64,000 bases of DNA from Pseudomonas sp. IAC-BECa141. GTDB taxonomy: Bacteria; Pseudomonadota; Gammaproteobacteria; Pseudomonadales; Pseudomonadaceae. Position numbers and translations under genes: made by a program. The stretch is taken from assembly GCF_020544405.1 (NCBI RefSeq), contig NZ_CP065410.1, positions 3,658,001 through 3,722,000 on the forward strand. The letters run 5' to 3'. Below, one piece after another: positions 52,775 through 61,836 of this stretch (position 1 is its first letter; the number at the start of each line of letters is the position of its first letter). Under the pieces are notes generated by a model. The model saw only the letters and a list, made by a program, of their open reading frames with translations. It did no database searches and was not told the origin of the DNA.

Positions 52775-53428
52775 TCATGCTTCCAGAACCTTCGGCAACT
52801 GCCAGCCGAAATGCACCGACAACAACCGCAGCAACAAACACGCCGCGCCTGCCAGCAATGCGGCCGCCACAGGCGAAACGCCCAGCCTGCGCCCGACGAT
52901 CAACACCGCCGCACCGACAAACGCCGAACTGGCATACAAATCCGCCTGCAACACCAGCGGCACCCGCGCCAGCACGATGTCACGCAGCACCCCGCCACCG
53001 ACACCAGTAATCGTGCCCATCAACATGACCACAAACGGCGAAATCCCGAAATTCAACGCCTTCTGTGCCCCGGCCACTGCAAACAGCGCCAACCCCGCCG
53101 CATCCAGCACGATCAAGGTCGAACCGGACCAGCCCAGCACCCGCTCATGAAAAACAAACGCCACCCCGCCCATGGCAAACGCCAGCGCGGGATAACGCCA
53201 GTCAGCCACAGCCTTGGGCGGCGTAGCGCCGATCAGCAGGTCACGGGTCACCCCGCCGCCCAGTGCAACGATGAACGCAATCACCATCACCCCGAGCAGA
53301 TCGAGTCGAGCGTGCATCGCCGCAATGGCGCCTTCAACGGCAAACACGGCGGTGCCGACCAGATCGGCCACCAGCACAATCCGCTCGACCCGCGCCTTCG
53401 ATGGCGCCAGGGCTATTGAGTGACGCAA
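52775..53428 (-). CDS. TRIC-type/UPF0126 membrane protein (YicG family)
   Basis: A 217-residue protein with two tandem three-helix units. Both repeats hold the glycine signature: VALGGGVTRDLLIG (about 54-67) and ITGVGGGVLRDIVLA (about 139-153). Bacterial homologues are trimeric intracellular cation (TRIC)-like channels. The only plausible start is TTG at 53428, giving (M)RHSIALAPSKARVERIVLV. This overlaps the end of the lipoprotein gene upstream by 16 bases, so the two are probably co-transcribed. Confidence 0.87.
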   Translation of the reverse strand: MRHSIALAPSKARVERIVLVADLVGTAVFAVEGAIAAMHARLDLLGVMVIAFIVALGGGVTRDLLIGATPPKAVADWRYPALAFAMGGVAFVFHERVLGWSGSTLIVLDAAGLALFAVAGAQKALNFGISPFVVMLMGTITGVGGGVLRDIVLARVPLVLQADLYASSAFVGAAVLIVGRRLGVSPVAAALLAGAACLLLRLLSVHFGWQLPKVLEA

Positions 53429-53634
53429 CGGGTCTTGGTGATGTGTCGGGTCACTTGCCCGTCGGCATACGCATCACCGGCGACCTCGGTATTTTCCATG
53501 ACCTGACAAGTGCGCTCCGGTGGTGGAGGCGGCGCTGCCGGCGGAGGGGGTGGAGGACTGGCGCAGCCGCTCAGCAGCACCAGACCGAAAGCCGACAACA
53601 GCGAAAAACACACGCGTTTCCCAGGATTTTTCAT
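53413..53634 (-). CDS. small proline-rich lipoprotein
   Basis: A 73-residue lipoprotein. The signal peptide ends in the lipobox LLSGC, so residue 23 or 24 is the lipidated cysteine. The mature part starts with a proline-rich stretch (SPPPPPPAAPPPPP) followed by CQVMENTEVAGDAYADG and a C-terminal cysteine that may pair with it. Function unknown; the proline linker suggests extension through the envelope. It is upstream of the TRIC gene, overlapping it slightly. Confidence 0.8.
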   Translation of the reverse strand: MKNPGKRVCFSLLSAFGLVLLSGCASPPPPPPAAPPPPPERTCQVMENTEVAGDAYADGQVTRHITKTRCVTQ

Positions 53635-53995
53635 AGGATGACCCGCGATGAATGGAAGACAAACTCCCGTCGCCGAGCGTGCAAATACCCGGTTATGGAA
53701 ACCGAACCACTCATTCCTTATAGACCAGTGGGGGGTGAGTGCCAGTGAAATGGGGATAACAGGTGATATTTACTGTCGATTTTCGGGATGAGTAGCTATC
53801 AATTCAATGAGTCGACCGATCGGCCGCCCCCGCTGACAAACCGGTACCCACAGGTGACCGTCAGATTGGGACGCAGAGCCAAAGCGAGGTGCCGAACGTC
53901 AGGGCACAGACCTTTTGGTTCCTGTTGGCTGGGCCGGCATTAACGGATATTCACCCAAAAAACCATGAACCTGGTCGGCCCGGAGGCCGCCACGC
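53635..53995. other. 361-base stretch without a supported gene
   Basis: No open frame with a family character is seen on either strand, nor a clear promoter or terminator. Small plus-strand frames here have no ribosome-binding site. A small RNA cannot be excluded. Confidence 0.4.
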
Positions 53996-54235
53996 TCACC
54001 CCGGAGAGCGCAAGGAATTACTCTCAAGTTCATACCGCAATTCATCAATCAAGGCCTCCACCGCTTCCGGCGTGCGCAAGGCATCGAGGCTCAATCCGCT
54101 GATGACCAGATCAACCTCCCCGGAAACCCGGTGATACAGCTTCACCGTCAGTGAATGATCCCCATCCACCACGCACTCGCAGGCCAACGGCGAAAAACTG
54201 CGCTCAAGCTGAGCCCGCAACTGTGCCAGATACAT
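53996..54235 (-). CDS. DUF1652 protein
   Basis: A 79-residue soluble protein of the DUF1652 family, known mainly from Pseudomonas. The pattern LRAQLERSFSPLACECVVDG followed by SLTVKLYHRVSGEVDLVISG is characteristic, and the length is typical. The ATG at 54235 is preferred over a GTG one codon upstream. Function unknown. It stands alone between two non-coding stretches. Confidence 0.82.
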   Translation of the reverse strand: MYLAQLRAQLERSFSPLACECVVDGDHSLTVKLYHRVSGEVDLVISGLSLDALRTPEAVEALIDELRYELESNSLRSPG

Positions 54236-54424
54236 CACCGCGCGTGCTCCGGAAGACGGCGCGCTACGCCCGGTTCAATGACAAGCAATACATTCATGGG
54301 GCTGATCCTTGAGTTACGACGAAAGGGACACGATCACGAAAACGCATCGCATGTCGCCAGACTAAGAACAGCCCGCCTCACCAGACACCCTAATTTGCAC
54401 CTCATTGACTAGTGCATTTGCACC

Positions 54425-55915
54425 TTATCGTTGCCCCTTGCCGCCGCCCGAGAACAGTCCGCGCTCGCGAGCCCAGACAATCGCCTCACTGCGACTGTGC
54501 ACGTCGAGTTTGGAATACACCGTCGCCACATGATTGCGCACGGTGTTCGGCGCCAGCTTCAACCGGGCCGCAATCTCCTTGTCCGCCAGCCCTTCACAGA
54601 TCAGCCCCAGCACGTCTCGCTCGCGAGCCGTCAGGTCGGTAAACGACACACTTGGAAGTTGCGGCGAATTGACCTTCTTCACATTGGCCAGTTTTTCGAT
54701 CAGCGTACGGCTGAACCACGACGCATCCTTCATCACCTCTTCAATCGCCGCCACCAGTTCAAGCTCGGTACGCTTGCGCTCGGTAATGTCCATCAGCACC
54801 AGCAGATAGCACACCGTGTCCTGAATGTTGACGGTGTCAGCGGACACTGCACACTCCAGCAGCTCGGCGTCTTTCCTGCGGATCCGCATGTCGACGCGAT
54901 CGACCCGGCCGGTCTTCTCCAGCGCCGCCAGCAAGCGCGAGCGTTCCGCCGGTTCATCGATGAAGTTCAGTTGCGCGATGGTGTTGCCCAGCACTTCGTC
55001 GCTGTCGTAAGCCAGGGTATCGAGGAAGGCTTGATTGACATCGATCAACCGCTGTTCGTCGGCGCTGCAAATCAAAATCGGCACCGGGGTCAGGCGAAAG
55101 GCCTTGGCGAACCGCTCCTCACTCTGACGCAGGGCGACCTCGGCCTTGTGTCGCAGCTCCATGTCGACGAACGAAAACAGCATGCAGTCTTCGTCGTTGA
55201 GCACCAGCGGCTGGCCGGCGACGATCACCTGCTTGCTGCCGCCATCCGGCAGACGCAACTCAGCCTGCATCTGCGGAATGGTCGCGACATCACGCAGTCG
55301 CTGGATCGCCAGATCCTTGCGCTCGGCCTGTTCGAGAATGTCCAGCTCATAAGTGGAAGCGCCGATCACCTGATCGCGGGTGTAACCGGTCATCTCCAGG
55401 AACCCCGGATTGACCTTGATATAACGCAGGTCACTGAGACGGCAGATCACCGCGGGCGCCGGGTTGGCATTGAAGGTTTTTTCGAAACGCTGTTCGGCGT
55501 TGGCCCAATCGGTGACGTCGCTCATGATCAGCACCAGCGATTCGATGTCGCCGTCTCGATCGGTCAGCACCATGCTGCGCACGCTGTGCACCCAGGTGCG
55601 TTCCTCGTCACTGTTCGGGGTGACTTCGACCAGCACGTCGCTGAAGGTTTCGCCGGCGGCCACTCGGCTGATCGGGTACTGCTCCGGTGTCAGCGTGTGG
55701 TTGTTGCGATAACGCAGGTTGAAGCGCTCGGCATATTCCCCGGCATTGTTGCCCAACTCGCCGATGCGACTGACGCCATGCATCGCCAGCGCGGCTTCGT
55801 TGGCCCAGAGAATGGTCTGATCGAGTTCCAGCAGAATCACTCCGTCGGACAGACCGGCGATGATCTGCTGCAACTGACGGCGATTGGTTTCGGTGGTCAG
55901 GACGTCCCGGCTCAT
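54425..55915 (-). CDS. PAS-domain LuxR-type transcriptional regulator
   Basis: A 496-residue regulator with three PAS-like sensor segments (about 14-130, 140-255 and 265-380) and a C-terminal GerE/LuxR helix-turn-helix. The HTH reads LTARERDVLGLICEGLADKE followed by IAARLKLAPNTVRNHVATVY. The PAS parts hold GLSDGVILLELDQTILWANE and PVPILICSADEQRLIDVNQA. There is no membrane segment, kinase domain or receiver, so it probably senses a cytoplasmic ligand or redox state and binds DNA directly. Its target is not obvious from the neighbours. Confidence 0.9.
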   Translation of the reverse strand: MSRDVLTTETNRRQLQQIIAGLSDGVILLELDQTILWANEAALAMHGVSRIGELGNNAGEYAERFNLRYRNNHTLTPEQYPISRVAAGETFSDVLVEVTPNSDEERTWVHSVRSMVLTDRDGDIESLVLIMSDVTDWANAEQRFEKTFNANPAPAVICRLSDLRYIKVNPGFLEMTGYTRDQVIGASTYELDILEQAERKDLAIQRLRDVATIPQMQAELRLPDGGSKQVIVAGQPLVLNDEDCMLFSFVDMELRHKAEVALRQSEERFAKAFRLTPVPILICSADEQRLIDVNQAFLDTLAYDSDEVLGNTIAQLNFIDEPAERSRLLAALEKTGRVDRVDMRIRRKDAELLECAVSADTVNIQDTVCYLLVLMDITERKRTELELVAAIEEVMKDASWFSRTLIEKLANVKKVNSPQLPSVSFTDLTARERDVLGLICEGLADKEIAARLKLAPNTVRNHVATVYSKLDVHSRSEAIVWARERGLFSGGGKGQR

Positions 55916-55992
55916 TGGCTCTCCACAAGTGAACGCATGTGAAGATTACGACCGCTGGCCGTTGTGATCGTGCCGGGCAATTTTGCCCCTGA

Positions 55993-56883
55993 TTACCGAG
56001 AGTTGTGATCGACCAGCTCGCGCAGCGTATCGAGAAACAGCTTGAGCACCGGCGAGGCATCGTCGGCCCGATACGTTGCATACAACGGCACTTGCGGCAG
56101 CGCCGGCGTCAGGCGTCGAAACACCAGCCCGGCCGGGGCCAGTTGCTCGATGGAGGCTGGCAACAGTGCCACGCCAAACCCGGCACGGACCAGACTGAGC
56201 AAGGTCTGCACCTCGATCACCTGCTGGCGGATCTGCGGGGTGAACCCGGCCTGAATGCAGCACTGATAGAGAAAATTGGCGAACCGCGACTGCTTCAATT
56301 CCAGCGCCACGAACGGTTCCTGCGCAAGGTCGGCGGGCGCCAGCACTTCACGCCGGGCCAGCGGATGATCCGCCGGCATCACCACATGGATCGGCTCATG
56401 GATCAGCAATTCATTACGCAACTGCGGGTCGTCATAACCGACGCGGAACACGCAGGCGTCGATGCGTTTCTCCTTCAGCGCCTTGACCTGGGCCGCCGGG
56501 GTCATCTCATGCAGGCGCCAGGTCACCTGCGGGTAGCGCTCGCGAAACAGGTGCAGCGCCTTGGGCAGCACGCCGACCATCACCGAACTGATCATGCCGA
56601 TTTCCAGCTCGCCCAGTTGCCCGCGCCCGGTCTGGCGAGTCAGGTCCAGCGCCCGTTCGAGTTGTTCGAACACCAGCGGCGCCTGCTCCTTGAGCATCTG
56701 CCCCGCCGCTGTCAGCTCGACCCGGTGATGGCTGCGCTCGAACAACGGTGTGCCGAGTTCTTCCTCCAGCAAGCGGATCTGCTGGCTCAACGGCGGCTGG
56801 CAGATGTGCAGGCGTTCGGCGGCGCGGCCGAAGTGCAGCTCATCGGCCAGGGCCATGAAGTACCGCAGCAAACGCAGGTCCAT
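55993..56883 (-). CDS. LysR-family regulator in the iorAB operon
   Basis: A 296-residue LysR regulator with MDLRLLRYFMALADELHFGR and recognition helix ERLHICQPPLSQQIRLLEEE. It is in the BenM/CatM-like part of the family (LHFGRAAERLHICQPPLSQQ). The start is 7 bases after the IorB-like stop on the same strand, so it is probably co-transcribed with iorAB and may autoregulate. A second LysR gene diverges from the other end of the operon. Confidence 0.91.
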   Translation of the reverse strand: MDLRLLRYFMALADELHFGRAAERLHICQPPLSQQIRLLEEELGTPLFERSHHRVELTAAGQMLKEQAPLVFEQLERALDLTRQTGRGQLGELEIGMISSVMVGVLPKALHLFRERYPQVTWRLHEMTPAAQVKALKEKRIDACVFRVGYDDPQLRNELLIHEPIHVVMPADHPLARREVLAPADLAQEPFVALELKQSRFANFLYQCCIQAGFTPQIRQQVIEVQTLLSLVRAGFGVALLPASIEQLAPAGLVFRRLTPALPQVPLYATYRADDASPVLKLFLDTLRELVDHNSR

Positions 56884-56889
56884 GGCGGC

Positions 56890-59097
56890 TTACCCCAGGT
56901 TCAGTGGCGTGGAACGCTGACGCACCCCGGTCAGGCTGAACAGCGCATTGGCAATCGCCGGGGCCACCGACGGGCTGCCCAGTTCTCCCACGCCGCCCGG
57001 TTTATCCGGCTGACCATCGAGCACAAGGATGTCCACCGGTGGCATGTCGGACATGCGTGTGACGCGATAGTCATGGAAGTTGCTCTGCACCACCCTGCCC
57101 TGCTGGATGTCGAGGCGATCGAACAACGCATGACCGAGGCCCCACATCAATCCGCCGTAAATCTGCTCCTCGACCCCGCCGGGCGACACCGCCAGACCGC
57201 AATCGACCACACAGGTCAGCTTCTCGACCCGGGCCTTGTCGTCATCTTTCCTAACCCGCGCCACGACCGCGATGAAACTGGTGTAGCCCTGATTGGTGGC
57301 GATACCCAACGCCGTATCCGGCGGCAGTTTCTGGCCCCAACCGGCGCGTTCGGCAGCCTGTTTCAACACCGCGACATGCCGCGGCCTGTCCTGCATGTTG
57401 GCCAGTCTGAACGCCAGCGGATCCTCTCCGGCGGCATGGGCCAGTTCATCCATGAAGCTTTCCACGGCGAACACATTGGGAATGAAGCTCACCGAGCGAT
57501 ACCAGCCACTGGGGACGTTGCTTTCGTGCTTGACCCAGTTCAGATCCAGGTGCGGCGGACGGTAGGCGAAGTCCCACGCGGTGATGGCCTCGGTGGTGCT
57601 GTAATCCATGTGATCCGGGCGCTCGAAATAGCCCGGTTCCCACTGTTCCGGCGAGGCTGGCGACACCGCATGCAGTTGCAGCGCCGCGAGTTTGCCTTGG
57701 GCATCCAGTGCGCCTTTCGCCCGATGAAGCGTGGCCGGGTGATTGAACAGCGCGTGCATTTCGTCTTCGCGGCTGTTGAGCAGTTTCACCGGCACGCCGG
57801 TCTGCTGCGCCAGATACGCGACTTCGAACAGCCAGTATTTGGCTTCCCGCGCACCGAAGCTGCCGCCGGACACCAGCTCATGAATGGTGACCTTGTCCTT
57901 GCCGATGCCGCACACGGTCTGCGCCGCTTCCAGTGCCGACGACGGCACCTGCACGCCGCCCCAAAAGGTGATCGCCTTGTCCTTGACCTGCGCGGTGATG
58001 CAGATCGGCTCCAGCGGGTTTTGCACCTTGTAGGGCATCGTGTAATCGGCTTCGAGCAGCTTCGCCGCGCCCGACCATTGCCCGGCGACATCGCCCTGGG
58101 CCATGGCTTTGACGGTTTGCGTCACGGGATCACTGATGGCTGCGATCTGCGCCTTGACCAGCTCGGCGCTGTCGAAACCGGCCAGCGGGGATTCGCTCCA
58201 TTTGATCTCCAGCAACTTGCGTCCCTGCTGCGCGGCCCAGAAGGTTTCGGCCAGCACCGCGACGCCTTCGAGGTTGCCGCCGAGCACGTCCGGGCGGCCC
58301 GGAATCGCGATCACCTTGCGCACGCCCGGCACTTGCAACGTGGCCGCCGAATCCACTGCGACAACCTTCGCGCCCACCACCGGCGCACGCTGAATTACCG
58401 CCACCAGCATTCCCGGCAACTGCACATCGATGCTGTACCTGAAGCGCCCGCAAACCTTGGCCGCCGCATCGCGTTTGTGGCGCAATTTGCCGATGTACTT
58501 GAACTGCGCCGGATCCTTCAGCGTGACGTTGGCCGGCGCCGGCAGATGCGCTGCCGCGCCGGCCAGTTCGCCGTAGCCGAGGCTGCGTTTGCTCGACACA
58601 TGCACGACCCGGCCCTCTTCGGTGGAGCAGCTGTCAGGGCTGACCTTCCATTGCTGCGCCGCCGCACTGATCAGCAGCGCCCGCGCCGTGGCACCGGCCA
58701 TGCGCAGACGATCGTATTCCAGCGACACACTGGTGCTGCCACCGGTTGAGAAAACTTTCCAGACCGGATGAATGTAGGTTTCAAAAAACGGATCTTCCGG
58801 GGTGATGACCTGCACCGTCATCGGGTTCACGTCCAGTTCTTCGGCGACACACGCGGCCAGCGCGGTCTGGGTCCCGGTGCCGGAATCGTGCTTGTGCACC
58901 ACCAGCTTCACCGTGCCGTCGGGCAGCACCCGCACCCAGGCGTTGGGTTCGAATTCGGTGGCCGAGGTTTTCACTTCAGTCACCGCCGCACCGGAAGGCA
59001 AATACAACGCAACCGCCATACCGGAAGCCACCGTCACCGCCTGCTTGAGAAATACCCGGCGCGAGGGTTCATCAACGTTGCCGTGGATGAGGCTCAT
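56890..59097 (-). CDS. molybdopterin subunit of a xanthine-dehydrogenase-family hydroxylase (IorB-like)
   Basis: A 735-residue molybdenum hydroxylase large subunit. The N-terminus has a twin-arginine export motif (RRVFLKQAVTVASGMAVAL), so the enzyme is periplasmic. Family segments are VHKHDSGTGTQTALAACVAE, ELVSGGSFGAREAKYWLFEV and, near the end, GGVGELGSPSVAPAIANALF with the catalytic glutamate region. It is of the isoquinoline 1-oxidoreductase beta type and would hydroxylate an N-heterocycle or oxidise an aldehyde. The ATG at 59097 overlaps the small-subunit stop (TGATG). No dedicated cytochrome or XdhC-like chaperone gene is seen nearby. Confidence 0.92.
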   Translation of the reverse strand: MSLIHGNVDEPSRRVFLKQAVTVASGMAVALYLPSGAAVTEVKTSATEFEPNAWVRVLPDGTVKLVVHKHDSGTGTQTALAACVAEELDVNPMTVQVITPEDPFFETYIHPVWKVFSTGGSTSVSLEYDRLRMAGATARALLISAAAQQWKVSPDSCSTEEGRVVHVSSKRSLGYGELAGAAAHLPAPANVTLKDPAQFKYIGKLRHKRDAAAKVCGRFRYSIDVQLPGMLVAVIQRAPVVGAKVVAVDSAATLQVPGVRKVIAIPGRPDVLGGNLEGVAVLAETFWAAQQGRKLLEIKWSESPLAGFDSAELVKAQIAAISDPVTQTVKAMAQGDVAGQWSGAAKLLEADYTMPYKVQNPLEPICITAQVKDKAITFWGGVQVPSSALEAAQTVCGIGKDKVTIHELVSGGSFGAREAKYWLFEVAYLAQQTGVPVKLLNSREDEMHALFNHPATLHRAKGALDAQGKLAALQLHAVSPASPEQWEPGYFERPDHMDYSTTEAITAWDFAYRPPHLDLNWVKHESNVPSGWYRSVSFIPNVFAVESFMDELAHAAGEDPLAFRLANMQDRPRHVAVLKQAAERAGWGQKLPPDTALGIATNQGYTSFIAVVARVRKDDDKARVEKLTCVVDCGLAVSPGGVEEQIYGGLMWGLGHALFDRLDIQQGRVVQSNFHDYRVTRMSDMPPVDILVLDGQPDKPGGVGELGSPSVAPAIANALFSLTGVRQRSTPLNLG

Positions 59098-59561
59098 CAC
59101 GCCTCCTTCGGCGCATTCGCCGCACGTTTGATCGCTTTGTTGATCCGCCCGTAAGTGCCGCAGCGGCAGATATTCCCGGACATGGCGTTGCGGATCGAGT
59201 CGTCGTTAATCGCTGCCCCAGTGTTGAGCAACGCGGCGGCGGACATGATCTGCCCGGATTGACAGTAGCCGCATTGCGGCACATCTTCGGCGACCCAGGC
59301 CAGTTGCAGCGGATGGTTTTCGCTGGGCGACAGGCCCTCGATGGTAGTGATGCTGTGGCCCGCGACGGCGGCCAGCGGCAACTGGCAGGAACGCACCGCG
59401 ACGCCGTTCAGGTGCACGGTGCAGGCACCGCACAGGCCCATGCCGCAGCCGAACTTGGTGCCGGTGAGTTTCAACTGATCACGCAATACCCATAACAAGG
59501 GCATGGAGGGGGACGCTTCATCCAGCTCGCGTCGTTCGCCGTTAACCGTGAATGCAATCAT
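59097..59561 (-). CDS. [2Fe-2S] small subunit of the molybdenum hydroxylase (IorA-like)
   Basis: A 154-residue protein with two [2Fe-2S] sites: the plant-type cluster in [18 protein letters not shown] and the second in [10 protein letters not shown] with CRCGTY. It passes electrons from the molybdenum subunit. It has no export signal and is carried through the twin-arginine system with the large subunit. I chose the ATG at 59561 ([18 protein letters not shown]). It is the first gene of the operon. Confidence 0.93.
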   Translation of the reverse strand: MIAFTVNGERRELDEASPSMPLLWVLRDQLKLTGTKFGCGMGLCGACTVHLNGVAVRSCQLPLAAVAGHSITTIEGLSPSENHPLQLAWVAEDVPQCGYCQSGQIMSAAALLNTGAAINDDSIRNAMSGNICRCGTYGRINKAIKRAANAPKEA

Positions 59562-59679
59562 TGTCAGGCTCCAGAAGAGCGGCCCGTCTTTGTGCGGGCC
59601 TGGTGATCGATTATTGGAAACCCTGGCAACGCGCGGCCAGCGACGATTTCTGCCAACCGGTGTAAGCAGGACTAACAAC

Positions 59680-60570
59680 ATGTACAAGCGATACCCGTCG
59701 GTGCAGTCCATGAGCGCGTTCATTCACGCGGCGCGCAGCGGCAGTTTTTCCAGCGCCGCGCGCAAGCTCGACCTGACCCACAGCGCGATCAGCCAGCAGA
59801 TCCGCGCCCTGGAAGAGTTCATCGGCCAGCCGCTGTTCGTGCGCGAAGGCGGCGGCAGCAACCTGACCGACGCCGGGCAGCTGTTTGCCAGCGTGCTGTC
59901 GGATGGGCTGGCGCAGATTGATCGGGCGTTGTCTTCGGTCAAGAACCGCAGCGTGGCCCAGCGACTGACCCTCGACGTCGACAGCGAACTGGCGCAGAGC
60001 TGGCTCAATCCGCGCCTGCCGCAGTTGCTCGACGGTTTGCCGGATTTCGAAGTGACGATCCTGTCAATGCCGCGCAGTGATCGCAGCACGTTCGAACGGG
60101 TGGACCTGTCGCTGCGCTATGGCTATGGCGACTGGGAGGATTGCGAGATGACCCAGATCTGCGGGGATCGGGTGTTGGCGGTGGCGTCACCGGTGTTGCT
60201 TGAGCGACATGGTTTGCAGGTGCCGCTGAGCCCGGCGCAGATTCTTGAGTTGCCGTTGTTGGGGTATACGCGGCGGTCTTGGATTCCGTGGCTGGATGCG
60301 GCCGGGATGACGCCGACCGAACCGCCGGCGCGGGTGATTTTTGATAATGCGGCGAATCTGATCGCGGCTGCCGAGGCCGGTGTCGGCGCCGGGCTGGTGC
60401 GTGGGTTGCTGGCCGCCGATGCCTTGCGCAACGGAAGGCTGGTGGCGCTGAACGAGGCGCAGATTGCGGCGCATTACAACCTGTATGCGGTGTGGCCCCA
60501 TGGGCAGGCCGAGCGGGTGGCGCCGGTGGTTGATGCGATCAAACAGCTGGCTTTGCATACACAATTCTGA
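59680..60570 (+). CDS. LysR-family regulator, divergent from iorAB
   Basis: A 296-residue LysR regulator, GcvA-like, with [20 protein letters not shown] and [20 protein letters not shown]. The ATG at 59680 is preceded by AAGCAGGACTAACAAC. It diverges from the IorA-like gene with 118 bases between starts, which is the arrangement expected for its regulator. The frame extends upstream but the extra part is not coding in character. Confidence 0.9.
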   Translation: MYKRYPSVQSMSAFIHAARSGSFSSAARKLDLTHSAISQQIRALEEFIGQPLFVREGGGSNLTDAGQLFASVLSDGLAQIDRALSSVKNRSVAQRLTLDVDSELAQSWLNPRLPQLLDGLPDFEVTILSMPRSDRSTFERVDLSLRYGYGDWEDCEMTQICGDRVLAVASPVLLERHGLQVPLSPAQILELPLLGYTRRSWIPWLDAAGMTPTEPPARVIFDNAANLIAAAEAGVGAGLVRGLLAADALRNGRLVALNEAQIAAHYNLYAVWPHGQAERVAPVVDAIKQLALHTQF

Positions 60571-60576
60571 CGCCTT

Positions 60577-60656
60577 CGCGAGCAAGCTCGCTCCCACGGG
60601 TGGCGGCATTCCAACGGGGTGAATGCGGTCAAATTGTGGGAGCGAGCTTGCTCGCG
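60577..60656. repeat. REPIN (inverted REP pair)
   Basis: Perfect 21-base arms at 60577-60597 and 60636-60656, with core GAGCAAGCTCGCTCCCAC and its inverse. The remaining ~245 bases to the next gene are A/T-rich with C-runs; no promoter could be assigned with confidence. Confidence 0.93.
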
Positions 60657-60902
60657 ATGAGGCCATCACTATCACCACAAAAAACCAAAACCATATCGAA
60701 CAAGTATCACCACCCCACCCAATTAATATTGTACGAACCCTCCCCCGCCTTCCAATACTCGCCTCAAGCAACCACCCACCCGGGCCGGATGCGAACAGGC
60801 GAGGGAATGCGCGATTGCCGCGCATAGAAACGGCCGATTGCCCGGGACGTGGATGCTGTGAGCCGCAAGGCTCCCTTCCCCGCTATCAGGAGATCGACTT
60901 CA

Positions 60903-61832
60903 ATGATCATCGATATCAGCTGCTATCCCACGGATCTCGTGGACCTCGCCTGGAGGCATGACGGTGACCCGTTCACCGGCGAGCGTCTGCTGGAGATGAT
61001 GGATGGCCCGTACATGGTCAACGGCAAACCTCGCCGCATCGACAAAGCCTTCATCCAGCCGCCGCAGGGCAACACCATTTACACCTGGACCGACGGCGAA
61101 CTGTCGGGCCGCGAATCCATCGACGCCTACATGGCCTACACCCTGAAAATGGTCCAGACCTACCCGGACCGTTTCATCGGCTGCTTCGTGTACAACCCGC
61201 GCTGCGGCGTAGAGAACGGCGTCGAGGCGATCGAGCGCTACGTGAAAGAGCACGGTTTCAAGATGGTGCAGATGCAGGCCAACATGCACGCCTACCGTCC
61301 TGACCGTGCGCTGGACTGGGTGCGCCCGGCCTTCGAGAAATGCGCCGAGCTTGGCATTCCGGTCAAGCTGCACACCGGCGACGGGCCTTACAGCATCCCG
61401 TCGGAATGGGTGCCGATGATCAAGGAATTCCCCAACGTCGATTTCATCATGGCCCACTTCGGCGTACAGACCGGCGGCGTCTATGTGTTTGAACCGATGC
61501 AGTGGGCGATGGAGTTGCCCAACGTCTATTGCGAATCCGGCTGGTGCCTGCAATCGCGGATTGTCGAGTTCGCCAAAGTCCTGCCGCCCCACAAGATCCT
61601 GTTCGGCACCGACACCCCGCCGAACGAACCGGGCATGTGGCTGCGCCTGCTCGAAGTGCTCTGCCACGAGCCGCCGCAGGGCCTGAACCTCGACGAGGAC
61701 ACCCTCGAAGACTACCTGGGCAACAACACCGCACGGATGATCGGCCTTGAGCCGTCCCCGCCGCCGCGTTCCGTTTCCGAAGCAGAGGCGCAACTCAAGC
61801 GCCCCGTCACCACCCAACTGGCCAGGAGCTGA
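60903..61832 (+). CDS. Amidohydro_2 family protein lacking the HxH metal motif
   Basis: A 309-residue protein of the ACMSD-like amidohydrolase group (TIM barrel, decarboxylases and hydrolases). It is roughly 60% identical by eye to the next gene, but the first metal motif is changed: DISCYPT stands where the paralogue has DTHLHPT, so the two HxH histidines are Ser6 and Tyr8. The later metal ligands are kept: H157 (KLHTGDGP), H185 (AHFGVQTGG) and D237 (FGTDTPPNEPG). A mononuclear site without HxH would be much weaker. It may be a non-catalytic partner of the paralogue. The ATG at 60903 follows CAGGAGATCGACTTCA. Confidence 0.86.
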   Translation: MIIDISCYPTDLVDLAWRHDGDPFTGERLLEMMDGPYMVNGKPRRIDKAFIQPPQGNTIYTWTDGELSGRESIDAYMAYTLKMVQTYPDRFIGCFVYNPRCGVENGVEAIERYVKEHGFKMVQMQANMHAYRPDRALDWVRPAFEKCAELGIPVKLHTGDGPYSIPSEWVPMIKEFPNVDFIMAHFGVQTGGVYVFEPMQWAMELPNVYCESGWCLQSRIVEFAKVLPPHKILFGTDTPPNEPGMWLRLLEVLCHEPPQGLNLDEDTLEDYLGNNTARMIGLEPSPPPRSVSEAEAQLKRPVTTQLARS

Positions 61833-61836
61833 ACCG

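Noticed and set aside
53635..53995. A sigma-54 promoter from TGGCAC on the minus strand
   Set aside because: The matching TTGC element at the right spacing is absent.
56005..58749. A 914-codon plus-strand frame opposite the LysR and IorB-like genes
   Set aside because: It is antisense to two well-supported genes, rich in Arg/His/Gln as shadow frames are, and has no domain.
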